Assembly: GCA_023213395.1 (NCBI GenBank)
Contig: CM041465.1
Location: forward strand, 186,689,741-186,753,740
Length of the DNA: 64,000 nt
Direction: 5' to 3'
From: Cycas panzhihuaensis
Taxonomy: Eukaryota > Cycadophyta
Notes under the pieces: model-generated
Databases searched by the model: none
The model's input: only the letters and a program-made list of their open reading frames with translations
What the model was told of the DNA's origin: nothing
Made by a program: the position numbers and the translations under genes
Shown here: positions 42,346 to 52,674 of the stretch, piece by piece
Layout: the number at the start of each line of letters is the position of its first letter
Position numbering within the stretch: position 1 is the first letter of the stretch

Positions 42346-42813
42346 TCAAGCTAGGGGAAGAAGACGCAGGACTTTCTTCTCGATAAGAGGAATCAGGGAT
42401 TCCAATGGAGCAAGCTGAGGCATGGTCAGAAGGGCGTTTGTTTCCCTTTGTATGGCCATGGCCTGCCTGGGCAGGAGGCTCACCGGTTTGGCGGTGATCA
42501 TCATGAGGACAACTTTCATTTGTCCATTATGGATAAATTTAAGTTGCCCCCAATGGGTGGAACACACGGCTCCCATTTGGTCAAGCCATGGTCGACCCAG
42601 AAGTAAGTTGTAATCAACATCGACATTGAGGACGACGATGTCGGTAATGACAGTCTTGTCCTCGAGGGTAAGGGGTATCGAGACAGATCCTAAGGGAGTC
42701 TTCTCGGTACCGTCATAACCCTGACAACGCCATGGAATAGGTTCCAAGGCAGAAACGCCGAGCTCTTGCATAACGCGCAAGGGCATGGCGTTGACGGAGG
42801 AATCGTTGTCCAC
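42346..42813 (-). pseudogene. pol: Aspartic protease of gypsy D
   Basis: A 155-residue segment starting near the active site: DNDSSVNAMPLRVMQELG, where the family has D-(N/S/T)-G-S-(A/S)-(L/V)-N. Gly has become Asp, so the catalytic D-x-G is damaged. The later phrases ITDIVVLNVDVDYNLLLGRPWLDQM and AVCSTHWGQLKFIHNGQ match the retropepsin flap-to-end region of plant gypsy elements (I-L-G-R-P-W). The protease would cut the Gag-Pol polyprotein. Confidence 0.82.
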
Positions 42814-43918
42814 GACTCGCCTCCGTAACGCAATCGTGAGTATCTATGGTAATGGTGAAAGGGAAGTTCCATTGGCATTCCCTTCCACTAGATGCGGAAG
42901 ATCTCGGGATCGAAGGAGATAATGGGTTCATCGCTGGGGTCATACCCAAGGCATGAACGGACGCTGGCCATTCGATCCAAGAGCTTCCGTGAGGAGAGCT
43001 CGTTGCTCTGTGCAACTTCTCAAGACATCCATGATGGACATCCCTGACCACAGAAGAAGCTCTTCGACTATGGAGAAAGACTTACCCCTCCCTGTGGGTT
43101 GGGTAAGGGCTCTCCTAAAGTCGAATCGCCCGGGGCGCACGGGAATCATCTTGGGAAGTGCGGGAATCTCCGAAGGAGTAGCTTCCGGAGGAGGATCAAG
43201 CTGTGAGGTAGACGCGGAGGCACCAGTTGCCTCCTTGGCAGCTTGAGACAGGGTTAACGCGTAGAGAGGAGTGGGCTAGAGCATTTGGATCACCTTCTTT
43301 CCCTTGTTACGGGACCGCGAAGGTGATGGAGCGCCATGGCCGTGGGATCGCCAAGGGAAGGCGACCTCTGACACCCTTCCTCTACCATGCAAAGGGCGGG
43401 ATCGAGACCTATCCCGATTCCTACTGCCTTTGTCGATGTCAGGACCCCTGCTCCCCATGCTTGGGGAACGGGTCTCTATGAATGGGCTGATCGAGGTTAG
43501 GCCTCGATGTCCGCCTAAGGGACGAGTCGCGCAATGGGCGTCGCGCGGGTGCCGTGTCAAGAACGTGAATCGTCATGAAAACATTCTCCGTGGATGGAGT
43601 ACCACCTCTTCTCAAGAGGAGGATCGATCCTCCTTGCTTGAGAAGGCTGGGTGTTCCCCCCTTTGGGGGGCATCGCACGAGAAGTCTGGCGGATGTGTTT
43701 ATGGGAGGTTGGCGATGAAGGAGATTGAAGTTTTAACTCCTTCATCGTATGCTCGAATGAGCGAATAGCGGAGGTAAGGATCTAGGGTCCTCTCGACGGA
43801 TGAGAGGTAGACCTAGCGGTCAGAAGGTTTGGTCTCCTTCACGGAGGAGGCGCCTCGTGACGCTGCGAGGGCTTGGGAGGTTTCTTGAGTCCTGCTTGGA
43901 TCTCAATGGCCTCCAAAG
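42814..43918 (-). pseudogene. gag-protease connecting region of gypsy D
   Basis: Short overlapping minus-strand segments only: 42940-43149 (MIPVRPGRFDFRRALTQPTG), 43276-43560 (Arg/Ser/Gly-rich, with SRNRDRSRSRP) and 43439-43745 (Pro/Arg-rich). The Arg-rich stretch would be a nucleic-acid-binding tail of Gag; no CCHC knuckle was seen. Several frame changes. Confidence 0.5.
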
Positions 43919-45069
43919 CTAAACACCTCGTGATGGCGGAGTCACACGTGGTCGCCCCCATCTTGAGGACTTCCACATGCACTTGGGCGGCGTATTGACA
44001 AAGAGATCTCTCTTCAACTCGTCAGGCAACGTAGCCTTGGTGGAGTGAAGAAGATCGTTAAAACATTGCACAAAGTCACGATTCATCTCATCGTGACCTT
44101 GTTTAAGCAACAGAAGCGCCTTTATTCCGCTTTCGAATGGGCGGGCTACGTCAAAGTAGTTGACGAACTCATCCACTAGTTGCTAGAATGAGGAGATTGA
44201 ATGGGTGAAGGCAGAAACCACTTGAGGGCATCGCCTGCAAGGACCATGAATAGCTTCATAAGTATATGGTCGAAGCCCAATCGATGCACGCCATGTAGAA
44301 GTCACAGACATGCTCTGTCGAGTCTTGCAATGAAGTCCCGCCAAATTTGGGAACTCAGAGGGTGAGGCGGCAGGTTAGTCCTCAGCGCCTCAATAAACAA
44401 TGGCATCGACCTATAGTCCACGAAAGGACGTGCCCTTGCTTGGGCTAACGGGTCGACAACCGGTAAAGGAATGGATGGGGGTGGTAAACCCATCCCTCCT
44501 TGGGAAAAGGCCCCTTATTGGAAAGGGGGCTGCGGGTAAAAGCTCTGAAAGAGAGGTACGCTCCCTTGCGATGACGCAGCAATGGGAGTTACGTTGGACG
44601 ACGGAAACAGAGGATGAGGGACCGGGTTTTGCCCATATGGGCCACCCGTATGTGGTGCGACCCCATATGGGTGCAACGGGTCCACCCCATAAACAGGGAG
44701 ATGGCTTCCCTTGCCTTGCCCCCAAGATTGAGCAGTGTAACCTAGGGGCACGTAAAGAGAAGGACCATTAATCAGGTTTTGGACATATGTAGGAGTGGGT
44801 CCTACATGGCTAACGACGGCGGCACTAGTAGGACCCCGAGGCCTACTAGGGAACGCATGTGTCACGTTCGGAGGTGGCGCGTGCGTTTGGCTAGGGCATG
44901 GCATGCTAACCCCGAGTTGAGGGAAGGACACACCACGAACGGGTCCTGAAGAAGTAGGACCACAGCTGGAAATAGGCGACGCGACACTTGCCTTGGGAGC
45001 CAGGGTAGACACGGCGTAGGACGCATGTGCGCGAGTAAAAGCATCGATCGTTGTAGATGACGCAGGCAT
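43919..45069 (-). pseudogene. gag: Gag of gypsy D (frameshifted)
   Basis: Starts at 45069 with a 184-residue Ser/Pro/Gly-rich N-terminal region (MPASSTTIDAFTRAHAS...). A second segment is 44493-44302 (RSMPLFIEALRTNLPPHPLS). The gag domain proper follows at 44290-43919: SISSF.QLVDEFVNYF, ESGIKALLLLKQGHDEMNRDFVQCFNDLL and LPDELKRDLFV. This matches the retrotransposon gag fold (F..LVD.FV..F, then Q...E....V.RF). Multiple stops and shifts break it. Confidence 0.75.
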
Positions 45070-45697
45070 GGATGAAGAAGATGCTATGTTACGCAGTATT
45101 TCTGCAAACCATCTAGGATGTGGTCAAGGCGAGCCGCCGAAGTACTGCTAAGCGCCGACCGCTGGCGGAGGGGTATCCTCATAGCCATACGAGGTCAAGG
45201 GGCTTCGAAAGTAGGGGATCCTTCGGGGCGCCCCTCGCTAGGCTCGCCAGCGGGGTGGCGCGTCACGTGAGGGTCTCGAATCTTCCATCGCTTGGCAAGG
45301 CTGAAAGTCATCCGGGTGGAAATGGTCATCTGGATAGTAAATGGAATCATCGCCCTCATGGGCGGGTTCCAGAATAGACGAAGGGAACTCTTGAGTTCGC
45401 GAAGCCATGGGACAGTAGGCCCAATAGGACGGGTAACCTTCCATTGTCGAATCGGGGTTCGACGACGGAGGGGAACGAGACGATTGGTCTTCTGACAATG
45501 GCGGCAAGCCTCGCAAGCGACGCGAGAAACGTCGCATGCAACGCCTTCGCGAACATCGTTAGATGAAATGCAAAGGAAAGGAAGGAAAGCGATGCAAACA
45601 CGTTGGGGGCCGCCCAACTAAAAACACGGAATGCGAACCTACCTAGAGGCAAGAACACCAACAAGAAGGGGAAGTGGATTTAGCTCCTTATCGCGGT
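45070..45697 (-). other. Leader of gypsy D
   Basis: About 630 bases between primer site and gag. ORFs on the minus strand (45195-45617 and others) have no known domain and are probably chance GC-rich reading frames. Confidence 0.5.
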
Positions 45698-45715
45698 TCC
45701 CAAAGATGGTCGCCA
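45698..45715 (-). promoter_or_regulatory. Primer binding site of gypsy D
   Basis: The minus strand reads tggcgaccatctttggga, one base inside the LTR. The tggcgac start is a common form among plant gypsy elements; I do not assign the tRNA with certainty. Confidence 0.7.
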
Positions 45716-45716
45716 G

Positions 45717-48207
45717 TGGAACGCTCTCCGCGGGGCGGTGATCCTACGTCTAGCAAAGGGATATAAAACACCACACTGACTGGGCTAAGCAGCGAGGATC
45801 TCACCTCGCAGGACGTCCGTGCGCTGGAGCGTAGGTTCGGGGACTGCAAGGTGCCTGGTTGCTTCCAGGTAGCCGTGCAAATACGACGCCTTCCTACCCT
45901 TCGGATGGCCAGGAAGGAGAGGGAAACCTCGCACGTTGCGGCTTCTCAAGGTAATGAGAAGGCAACAAGAGGAAAACAAAACCAATGTGCAACGGGTGTG
46001 AAGTAAATCGTGGCTGGGAGGTACAGCATAAACGGGTCTTCGATTCCTATGTTATGTAAAGTAAAGTGACAGTGCGAGAAAGTAAATGTAAAATAAAAGA
46101 CTATTTCCCTCTTTCCTTTAAGTTTCCTTATCTTTTCCTTATCAAGTAGGTGCAAAAAGCAAGAATGATATGAAAGGGAAAAAAACGAAAGGAAACGCGA
46201 GGAGTACCTGGATCCGACGGTTGAGGTTGAAGTGTGGATTCTCCTTCTCGGTTGCGCTCCTTTCCTCTTTCCTCCACGCATGCAACGTTGGCCAACAGTG
46301 GCGAAGGGGGTCCACTTACCTCCCCGTGAGCATGCGAAATCAAACGAAATGAAAAGACGAAAAAAGAACTCAACGCTAAAGGAGAGAAATACCGTGTGAG
46401 AGCCAACCGACAACGGGTTTGTCTCGCGCGCCGCCTCCTCCAACGCGATCCTGCAGACAAGTAGAGAGAGCACCTTCCTCTCAGGAGAGAGGCTACGGCA
46501 CCAAGAAAGATATATATATATATATGGAAATGAAATCAACTAAGCCAAATAACTAGAGTTATACGCTAGAATGTAGCAAAAATGAAACAAAACTACGCGA
46601 TAAGCATATACACTGTTATACACCATAAAACATACTACATGGGACTGAGTGTAGCCTCGGGATGGCTAACTCACCCACGGGAGGTCTCCACAGGGTTCGG
46701 GAAGGAAACGCTAGCGGGTAACAAGGTGGAGAAGGGTAGTGACGGGTTACCTATACCAAGTGGAAAGCTCCAACCAAATCTCTTAGGCTTCCCTAGCTTC
46801 GTTCCCTAAGAAAACGCGGATGGTAAAGGGGAAGAGGATAAGGGACGGAACCCTTGGGGAGAAGGACGTCAATGGGGGGACAGAACCCCGCCTATCTCCC
46901 TCAAACCCTCGTGTGGAACCCTTTACACCGGTTACCTCAGAAAAGGGTGAAAGAGATAGCTTAGAGGGAAAGGATGAATCTCAAAGAAATGCAAGGAAAT
47001 AACCCCAATCTAGGGCAGCACTATAGGAAACCTACAACTAGCTAAGATTACTTTCATTGGATGGCCAAGGAAATATCAAAGAAAGTGAATGCAATGGGGG
47101 AAAAGAGCTTGCAAGTAGAACAACAAAAAAGTAAGGAAAAAAGCACCAACAAGAAACAAGAAATACCTTGGATAAGAAAGGGCATGCATGCATGCACTTG
47201 GCTACTTGGAGCAGCAGCAACAAACAATGTTTAGGGGCTGGTCTTGAGTGTTTTTTGCTAGAGTGTAGATGGAAGAAGGTCCATGCAAGTTGAGAGCTGA
47301 AAGTTGATCCTTGGAGTAGCCTTTTTAGTGAAGAAATCCCTTGGATCTTTGAGCATTTGTAAGGGAGAGTGGAACTTATTGTGGAGAACAGTAGGGGCAG
47401 CAATGGCCTTGCAACTCCAGCTTATGGCAGCCCACTACACCTCTGTCCAACTGCTGTACATGAAGCTCTCTGATTTCTGTGTCCTTCTCTTATGTTTTTG
47501 TGAAGAGTTGCTCTTGGAAGTCTTGAAAAATGAGCCTTAGAATCATGCAAATGAATGAAAAAAAGGTTTTTATTTCTTGTTCACAGTAAGTGAACGTTGG
47601 GGGCATTGGGGCGCCCATCAGACGTGAGCCACGCCAGCTTGAAAAAATGCGAAAATCGTTACACGTGGTTCTCTTTTTTAAATTTCGAGCATTGTACCGG
47701 TAAATTCTGCAGTACCACGCAATTGCAAGCATCGCTTAGTTTACCGCGGTATAAGCCTGAAATTAAAAAGAGAAAAAAATAAAAGGAAAAATCAGGTTTT
47801 GAGGTAAGAACAAAGACTAAACATGAATTCCATCAGTTGGGGGAAGGCCCAAGCAGTGGGCAAGTATTCAAAACAATGCAAAGAGTCCTAACTAAGGGTT
47901 AAACCAGACTTAGGAAGGACTGCAGAAATAATCCCGAGAAACTGTGGAGACATCGTGAGTGGTTGTATGCCATACGGGGTGTCGCATTCACTGAGGAATG
48001 CCCCCGCTGTGAGTCATCATAGGCTGAAGGCGTGCCATTAGGCACATGCATTATGAGCAGGTAGTCAAACCAATGCATGTAGGCAGGCATATGTCAATCA
48101 AGCTACTCTAAATTACCTTAATTAATATAGGTAAGAAAAGTAAGAACATATACCTGAACAAACCTGTGTCGATGCGTCTCGAGTCCATTCCCAATAGCTG
48201 GGAAACA
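45717..48207 (-). repeat. 5' LTR of gypsy D
   Basis: 2491 bases, TGGAACGCTC to GGGAAACA, partner of 23625-26144. It carries the same (TA)n run (about 46511-46525) and the same short ORFs. Compared with the 3' copy it lacks about 30 bases near 47925 and has scrambled differences in matching GC-containing patches. Confidence 0.95.
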
Positions 48208-48212
48208 TACTC
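48208..48212. other. Target-site duplication of gypsy D (right copy)
   Basis: tactc here and tactt at 23620-23624. The undisturbed homologue in copia C has gagta (the complement of tactc) at the same codons, so the right copy is original and the left copy has mutated. Confidence 0.85.
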
Positions 48213-48620
48213 CAATTGAATTATGCCATCATAAACTAATTCTCTAATCATGTGGACTTTTGTACTTATATATTTAGTACGATCGTGAAATATAAGATCT
48301 TTAGCCATTTGGATTATAGATTGATTATCTACATATAAGCTAGTAGAACTTATTTTGGTGAAATTTAATGTATTTAACAATTTTCTAAGCCATATCACCT
48401 CCTTACTTGTCTCAGAAGTAATAATATATTTAGATTTGATAGTCTGTAATTATCTTCTACCGTCTAGATCTCTATGATATTGGTGATATTCCAAGAAATG
48501 TTATATACCCTTACATAGATCTTCTTGTGTCTTTATCTCTAGCAAAGTCTAAGTCTGTGTATGTATAAAGTTTAAATTCTATATTAGGTTTATATTATAG
48601 ACCATATTTATTAGTCATCT
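48208..48620 (-). pseudogene. RNase H of copia A (main part)
   Basis: Minus-strand reading from 48620 gives KPNIEFKLYTYTDLDFARDKDTRRSM.GYITFLG, the D-x-D-(W/F)-A-x-D...RRST start of copia RNase H. Then come WLRKLLNTLNF, TSLYVDNQSIIQMAKDLIFHDRTKYIS and IRELVYDGIIQLEY, where the gypsy LTR begins. It aligns almost residue by residue with 63011-63440 in element C. Stops interrupt in four places. Confidence 0.85.
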
Positions 48621-49560
48621 TCAGGTAACTCAACACTCATATTACAACTTACCAGTGATTCTACTTAGGACTTATCATGATTCTTGTAAGAATACCAATA
48701 GAGTATGTAATATATGGAATTGTATTGTTAGTATAGATGAGACTACCTACAAGTTACTTGTAAAGTGTTGGTTTTCCTCCCTAGTATCACCATCAGCTAA
48801 GAGTTTAACATTAGGTTCCATAGGTGTAGCCACTAGTTGAGCATCTTCCAACTAAAATTTTATCAGAAGATTGTTGATATATTTTATTAGGAGAGAAAGA
48901 TTTTTCCACTCTTTTGAGTTACTTTAATTCCCAAATAATATTTCATCAACCTAAGGTTAAATAATTCAAATTTTTTAGCAAGGTCTTTCTTTAAGTGGCT
49001 AATTACCTATTTACTATTCCCCATTATTAGCATATCATCCATAAAGATTAAGAGGTAAGTGACTTTATCATTTTAGTGCTTAATGAATAATGTTGCATCA
49101 ATATCTTAATAGTCATAAACCTCATATCCAAGTTATCTCATTCTTTCTAACAACTTAGTAAACCAAATACGAGGGGCTTGTTTTAGGCCATACAAGAACT
49201 TTTTGAGCCTACAAACCTTATGCTCCTAATTGACAATCTTGTATCTTTCTGACTGAGCCATATAAATTTCTTCTTTAACGTTCCTATTGAGAAATGTGGT
49301 CTTAACATCTAGTTCATGGATTTTCTAATCCTATTGAGTAGCCAAGGCTATACAAGTTCTGATTATAGGCCACTTAGTTATAGGAGCAAAGATTTTAGTG
49401 TAGTTGATGCCTTCCCTTTGCATGAATCCTTTTACTACCAACTTTACCTTATGTTTTTTCTAGGGTATCATCTAATCTATACTTGTTTTTTAACACTCAT
49501 TTATTTTGAACTACCTTTCTTCCAAGTGGTAGATTAACAAGCTCTTATATACTATTCTTG
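48621..49560 (-). pseudogene. Reverse transcriptase of copia A
   Basis: From right to left: NDTW-type start near 49550, LEDVKTTFLN at about 49290, AQSERYKIVN and [11 protein letters not shown] near 49180, then LLIFMDDM at 49031-49055. The catalytic pair DD is intact (Met in place of Val). ARLVATPMEPNVKLLADGD follows at 48790-48830. Stops and shifts occur throughout, so no protein is expected. Confidence 0.78.
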
Positions 49561-50120
49561 ATAAGAGATTGGTACTATTCATTCATGGCATTTCTCCAAG
49601 CTATATGATTTACAGCTTCTTGGTATATTAGAGGTGCTTCATTAAGAGTAGGGTGTAGTTCTACTAGTTCAATCTCAACAGAAAGAAATTCATGCATTCT
49701 TACTCTATGGGTACTTCTAGTACCAGTTTTGCCTATCTCATTTGGTCACATGTTCTTGTGTAGCTAGTAAACTTCATGAAAACCTTGGGTTATGAATGAA
49801 GTTTTTATTTCCACGGCCTCTTGGTCTTCATTTTAATCCTAAAAAGGATCATATGAAATGTTTGGCATGGAGGAAGTTGATGATGCTGGAGAAGATGGGT
49901 CAGTCAGTGATGTTGGAGAAGATGGTCCTTCTACTATGGCTTTGCCTTTGTCAACTTGGTTGTTCGTAAATAATGGTGTTAGATATGTACACATTGGCTA
50001 GGAGTCGTAACTTGTATCCTCCAAGGCTTTATTATCAGATTCTAAGATTTTGAGCAATTGTTGAGGAACTTTCCCCCTAAATTTTAAAATCTGGATATTA
50101 AATTCAGTAGTATTATTAAA
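49561..50120 (-). pseudogene. Integrase-RT linker of copia A
   Basis: Corresponds to 61441-61980 in element C. It contains the acidic/serine stretch read as GPSSPTSLTDPSSPASSTSSMPN near 49870-49930. No enzyme domain is expected here; it is the variable linker between integrase and RT. One stop-rich frame only. Confidence 0.55.
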
Positions 50121-50811
50121 TCAGTATGAAGGTATCTTAGAATCAAGTCTAAGTAATTGATCTTCAGTCTTTGCAAAGATAACATCTCTAGTGATAATAA
50201 TTTTATGTTGTGAAGGTAGAAAAACCTTGTAACCTTTTTTGTCCATAGGGTATCTGACAAAGATGCCTTTGAGGGCTCTATCTTGGAGCTTGTTTCTATG
50301 TTCCTCTAGAATGTGAGCATAACAAGTAGAGCCAAAAATTCTAAAGTGGGAGATAAAGGGGGTTTGATACCACATTTCATGTGGAGAGGGGCTGGGCTTG
50401 GAGGGATTAATAGTGTTGATGCAATACATAGGAGTCTAGATAGCCTCAACCCAAAGATAGATAGGAATATTCTTGTATACAACATGGCATGAGCCATGTT
50501 CATAATGGTCTTGTTCATGTGCTCAATAACTCTATTTTATTAGGGTGTACCTACAATTGTGGTCTAATGTTTGATCCCATAGTGACATAGGTACGATTCA
50601 AACTCATTAGAGATATACTTGCAATAGTTGCCAGTCCTGAGTATTTTAATCTTAAATCCAGATTCATTTTCCACATGGGCCTTGAAAGCTTGAAATATAA
50701 AAAAGGCTTCATCTTTCTTTACAAGAAAAGTAACCCATACTTTCTTGGTAAAATCATCAATGAAAGTAATATAGTACCACTTCTGTTTGAGAGAAGGGAT
50801 GAGCATAGAAC
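50121..50811 (-). pseudogene. Integrase of copia A, C-terminal two thirds
   Basis: From 50842 the frame reads YYITFIDDFTKKVWVTFLVKKDEAF and AFKAHVENESGFKIKILRTGNYCKYIS. The second catalytic Asp, in LRTDNGGEY, has become Gly, and NGG is changed too. From 50518, MNKTIMNMAHAML, then YCINTINPSKPSPSPHEMWYQTPFISHFRIFG and HRNKLQDRALKGIFVRYPMDKKGYKVF end the domain. The copia B insertion at 50812 separates this part from the zinc-binding N-terminus at 55877. Confidence 0.85.
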
Positions 50812-51109
50812 TGAAAAGAGTGGATCTATCATTCATCTCCATGCATTAAACACAAAGGCAAATATGGGAGCAAGAGAGACTTGAGAGAAAGAAAGTAGCT
50901 CTCACAAAATGGAGAGGTAAGAATGAATCTCCTCTATTGAGCTTGTGCTTTTATATTGAGAGAGGGAGCTTTAGATTTAGGTGAAATGAAATTACATATA
51001 ATGCACATGAAAGTGCATTTTACTTAAGTGATCTAATTTAAAGTTCACTTAAGACCCTTTTTCAAAATAATCAACTAATGTAATGACCTTATGTCATTAA
51101 CCCTTTTCA
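50812..51109 (-). repeat. 3' LTR of copia B
   Basis: 298 bases, TGAAAAGAGTGG to CCCTTTTCA, followed by a purine-rich tract on the minus strand (attaagggggagat at 51110-51123). I count about 23 substitutions and one indel against the 5' LTR, about 92 percent identity by eye. Confidence 0.95.
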
Positions 51110-51308
51110 ATCTCCCCCTTAATAGTAGAAGGTCATTTCATCCTATTTTATTCTATCCTATGAGGTCTTCATTTGAGCCTCTTACAAAGCAAACTACTAT
51201 GACACTTTTGTGGGAAACCCTCATGGGGAAGAAAACCCACAAATTTTCTAATCTACTAACCTGGCTCAGGCAGCTCTTTAAATGTAGCCAGATAGCCAAT
51301 CAGTACAA
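51110..51308 (-). other. Polypurine tract and 3' noncoding region of copia B
   Basis: Homologous to 63788-63986 of element C and to 23077-23280 of A, but shorter on the pol side. The duplicated module seen in A and C is missing because of the internal deletion. Confidence 0.8.
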
Positions 51309-51860
51309 GTCCATGCCATATTTCATATGGAGAGGGGCCGACCTTGGAGGGACTAACAGTGTTGATGCAATACACGGCCGGTCGTATAGCCTCAAATTTC
51401 AAAGATAGATAGGGATATTCTTATATACCAGCATAGCACGAGCCATATTCATGATGGTCCTGTTCATGCACTCAGTAACTCTATTTTGCTGGGGTGTACC
51501 TGTAATAGTGGTCTAATGTTTGATTCCATGTTGATGTAGGTATAATTCAAACTCATTGGATATGTACTCACCACCATTGTCAGATCTTGAATCTAGATTC
51601 ATTTTCCATGTGGGTCTTGAAAGCTTAAAACATAGAAAAAGATTCATCTTTCTTTGCAAGAAAAGTAACCCATACTTTCTTAGTAAAATCATCAATGAAA
51701 ATAATATAGTACCACTTCTGTTTGAGAGAAGGGATGGGCATAGGACCGCATATATTTGAGTGTATAAGCTACAAAGGTTGGCTAGATTTCCACTAACTAT
51801 GAGGAAAGGATTGTCTTTGAGATTTAGCAATAATACATGCTTCACATTTAAAGGGCTTAA
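51309..51860 (-). pseudogene. Integrase of copia B, core, truncated
   Basis: Read leftward: phrases like PSLKQKWYYI, then FLAKKDESFSMF, a shift, RSDNGGEYISNEFELYLHQHGIKHYTTI and TPAKQNRVTECMNRTIMNMARAML. The end is GAPPYEIWHG-like, cut at about 51309. The second catalytic Asp (SDNGGEY) is kept; the Glu lies in the TEC phrase, one frame along. The C-terminal part of integrase is missing because of the deletion. Confidence 0.75.
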
Positions 51861-52674
51861 AGGGGAACTTAGGCAAACTAGGAAGAGTGTCTTGTAGTTC
51901 TCTTAAATGATCAATTTTGATATGGCCCATATGAGTATGCCATAGAGCTACTTGGGACAACTTTAGAGGAGTCAAGGTTATGGTAAAAGCAAATTCATCA
52001 TCAACATAGTTGGCTTTAGAGGATGGTAAGCCAGTTAGGTGAAAAAGTTTTGCATCAAGAATTCTGATCATAACCATAGCATTTGAAGGAGGGTGAATGA
52101 TATAGAGAGTTTGATTGTTTGAAGTTACACTCAGATTAAATCCACGAGAAACAAGGGTTGACAAGGAGAGCAGATTTTGCTTCAGAGCAGGAATATATAA
52201 AACATCAACAAGTATAAAATCTGGAAGGCCTGGGAGTTTCAGGCAAACAATTCTAAGTCCTTCGACTGGTTGAGATGATTTGTCAACCATGTGTATAACA
52301 CCATGAACTTCAAAGTCAAAATCTTGAAAGAATTGGCGATGACAAGTCATGTGTTGTGTTGCTCTAGTATCCATGATCCACGATGAAGTATTTGAGGTAG
52401 TAATATTTGTAACTCCAAGTGGTGAAGGTAAAAGTGAATAAGCATAGCCACAATGAGCCTCAATATACTTAGTGGATCTATCAACAATATTTGATGAAGT
52501 GTTCCCAATTCTTTGAAGGTGTGCATGAGCAAATTGCATTCCACCAAAAGTATCTTCAAAAGAAGTATTATCAACATTATGTACACTATGGCGCTGTTGA
52601 TAACTTGGTAGTTTGTTGGTGGAAGTTCTACAACTTTTGGTATAATGTCCTTTTCTATTACACTTTTGGCACAC
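51793..52674 (-). CDS. Zinc knuckle, protease and integrase-start segment of copia B
   Basis: The longest open segment of the window (293 residues). It begins CQKCNRKGHYTKSC, a complete CCHC knuckle. The protease site reads SSWIMDTRATQHMT at about residue 100: D-T-R instead of the usual D-(S/T)-G. Then come FILVDVLYIPALKQNLLSLSTL and the HHCC integrase start LWHTHMGHIKIDHL ... FKCEACIIAKSQRQSF. It is part of a polyprotein, so the first ATG is not meaningful. Gag joins in another frame to the right. Confidence 0.85.
   Translation of the reverse strand: MCQKCNRKGHYTKSCRTSTNKLPSYQQRHSVHNVDNTSFEDTFGGMQFAHAHLQRIGNTSSNIVDRSTKYIEAHCGYAYSLLPSPLGVTNITTSNTSSWIMDTRATQHMTCHRQFFQDFDFEVHGVIHMVDKSSQPVEGLRIVCLKLPGLPDFILVDVLYIPALKQNLLSLSTLVSRGFNLSVTSNNQTLYIIHPPSNAMVMIRILDAKLFHLTGLPSSKANYVDDEFAFTITLTPLKLSQVALWHTHMGHIKIDHLRELQDTLPSLPKFPFKPFKCEACIIAKSQRQSFPHS

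Larger units (their letters stand above)
23625..48207 (-). mobile_element. Giant Ty3/gypsy (Tat/Ogre-like) element D
   Basis: Two LTRs of 2520 and 2491 bases flank an internal region read right to left: primer site, gag, protease, RT, RNase H, integrase, then about 4.5 kb of extra sequence holding an antisense PMD unit and a sense second RNase H. Total length is 24.6 kb including copia F, or about 16.2 kb without it. The flanking bases are tactt (23620-23624) and tactc (48208-48212), a 5-bp duplication with one mismatch. RT phrases such as NAGATYQRAM point to the non-chromodomain gypsy branch (Tat/Ogre); this is by memory of family motifs. Coding frames are broken, so it is not autonomous. 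Confidence 0.9.
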
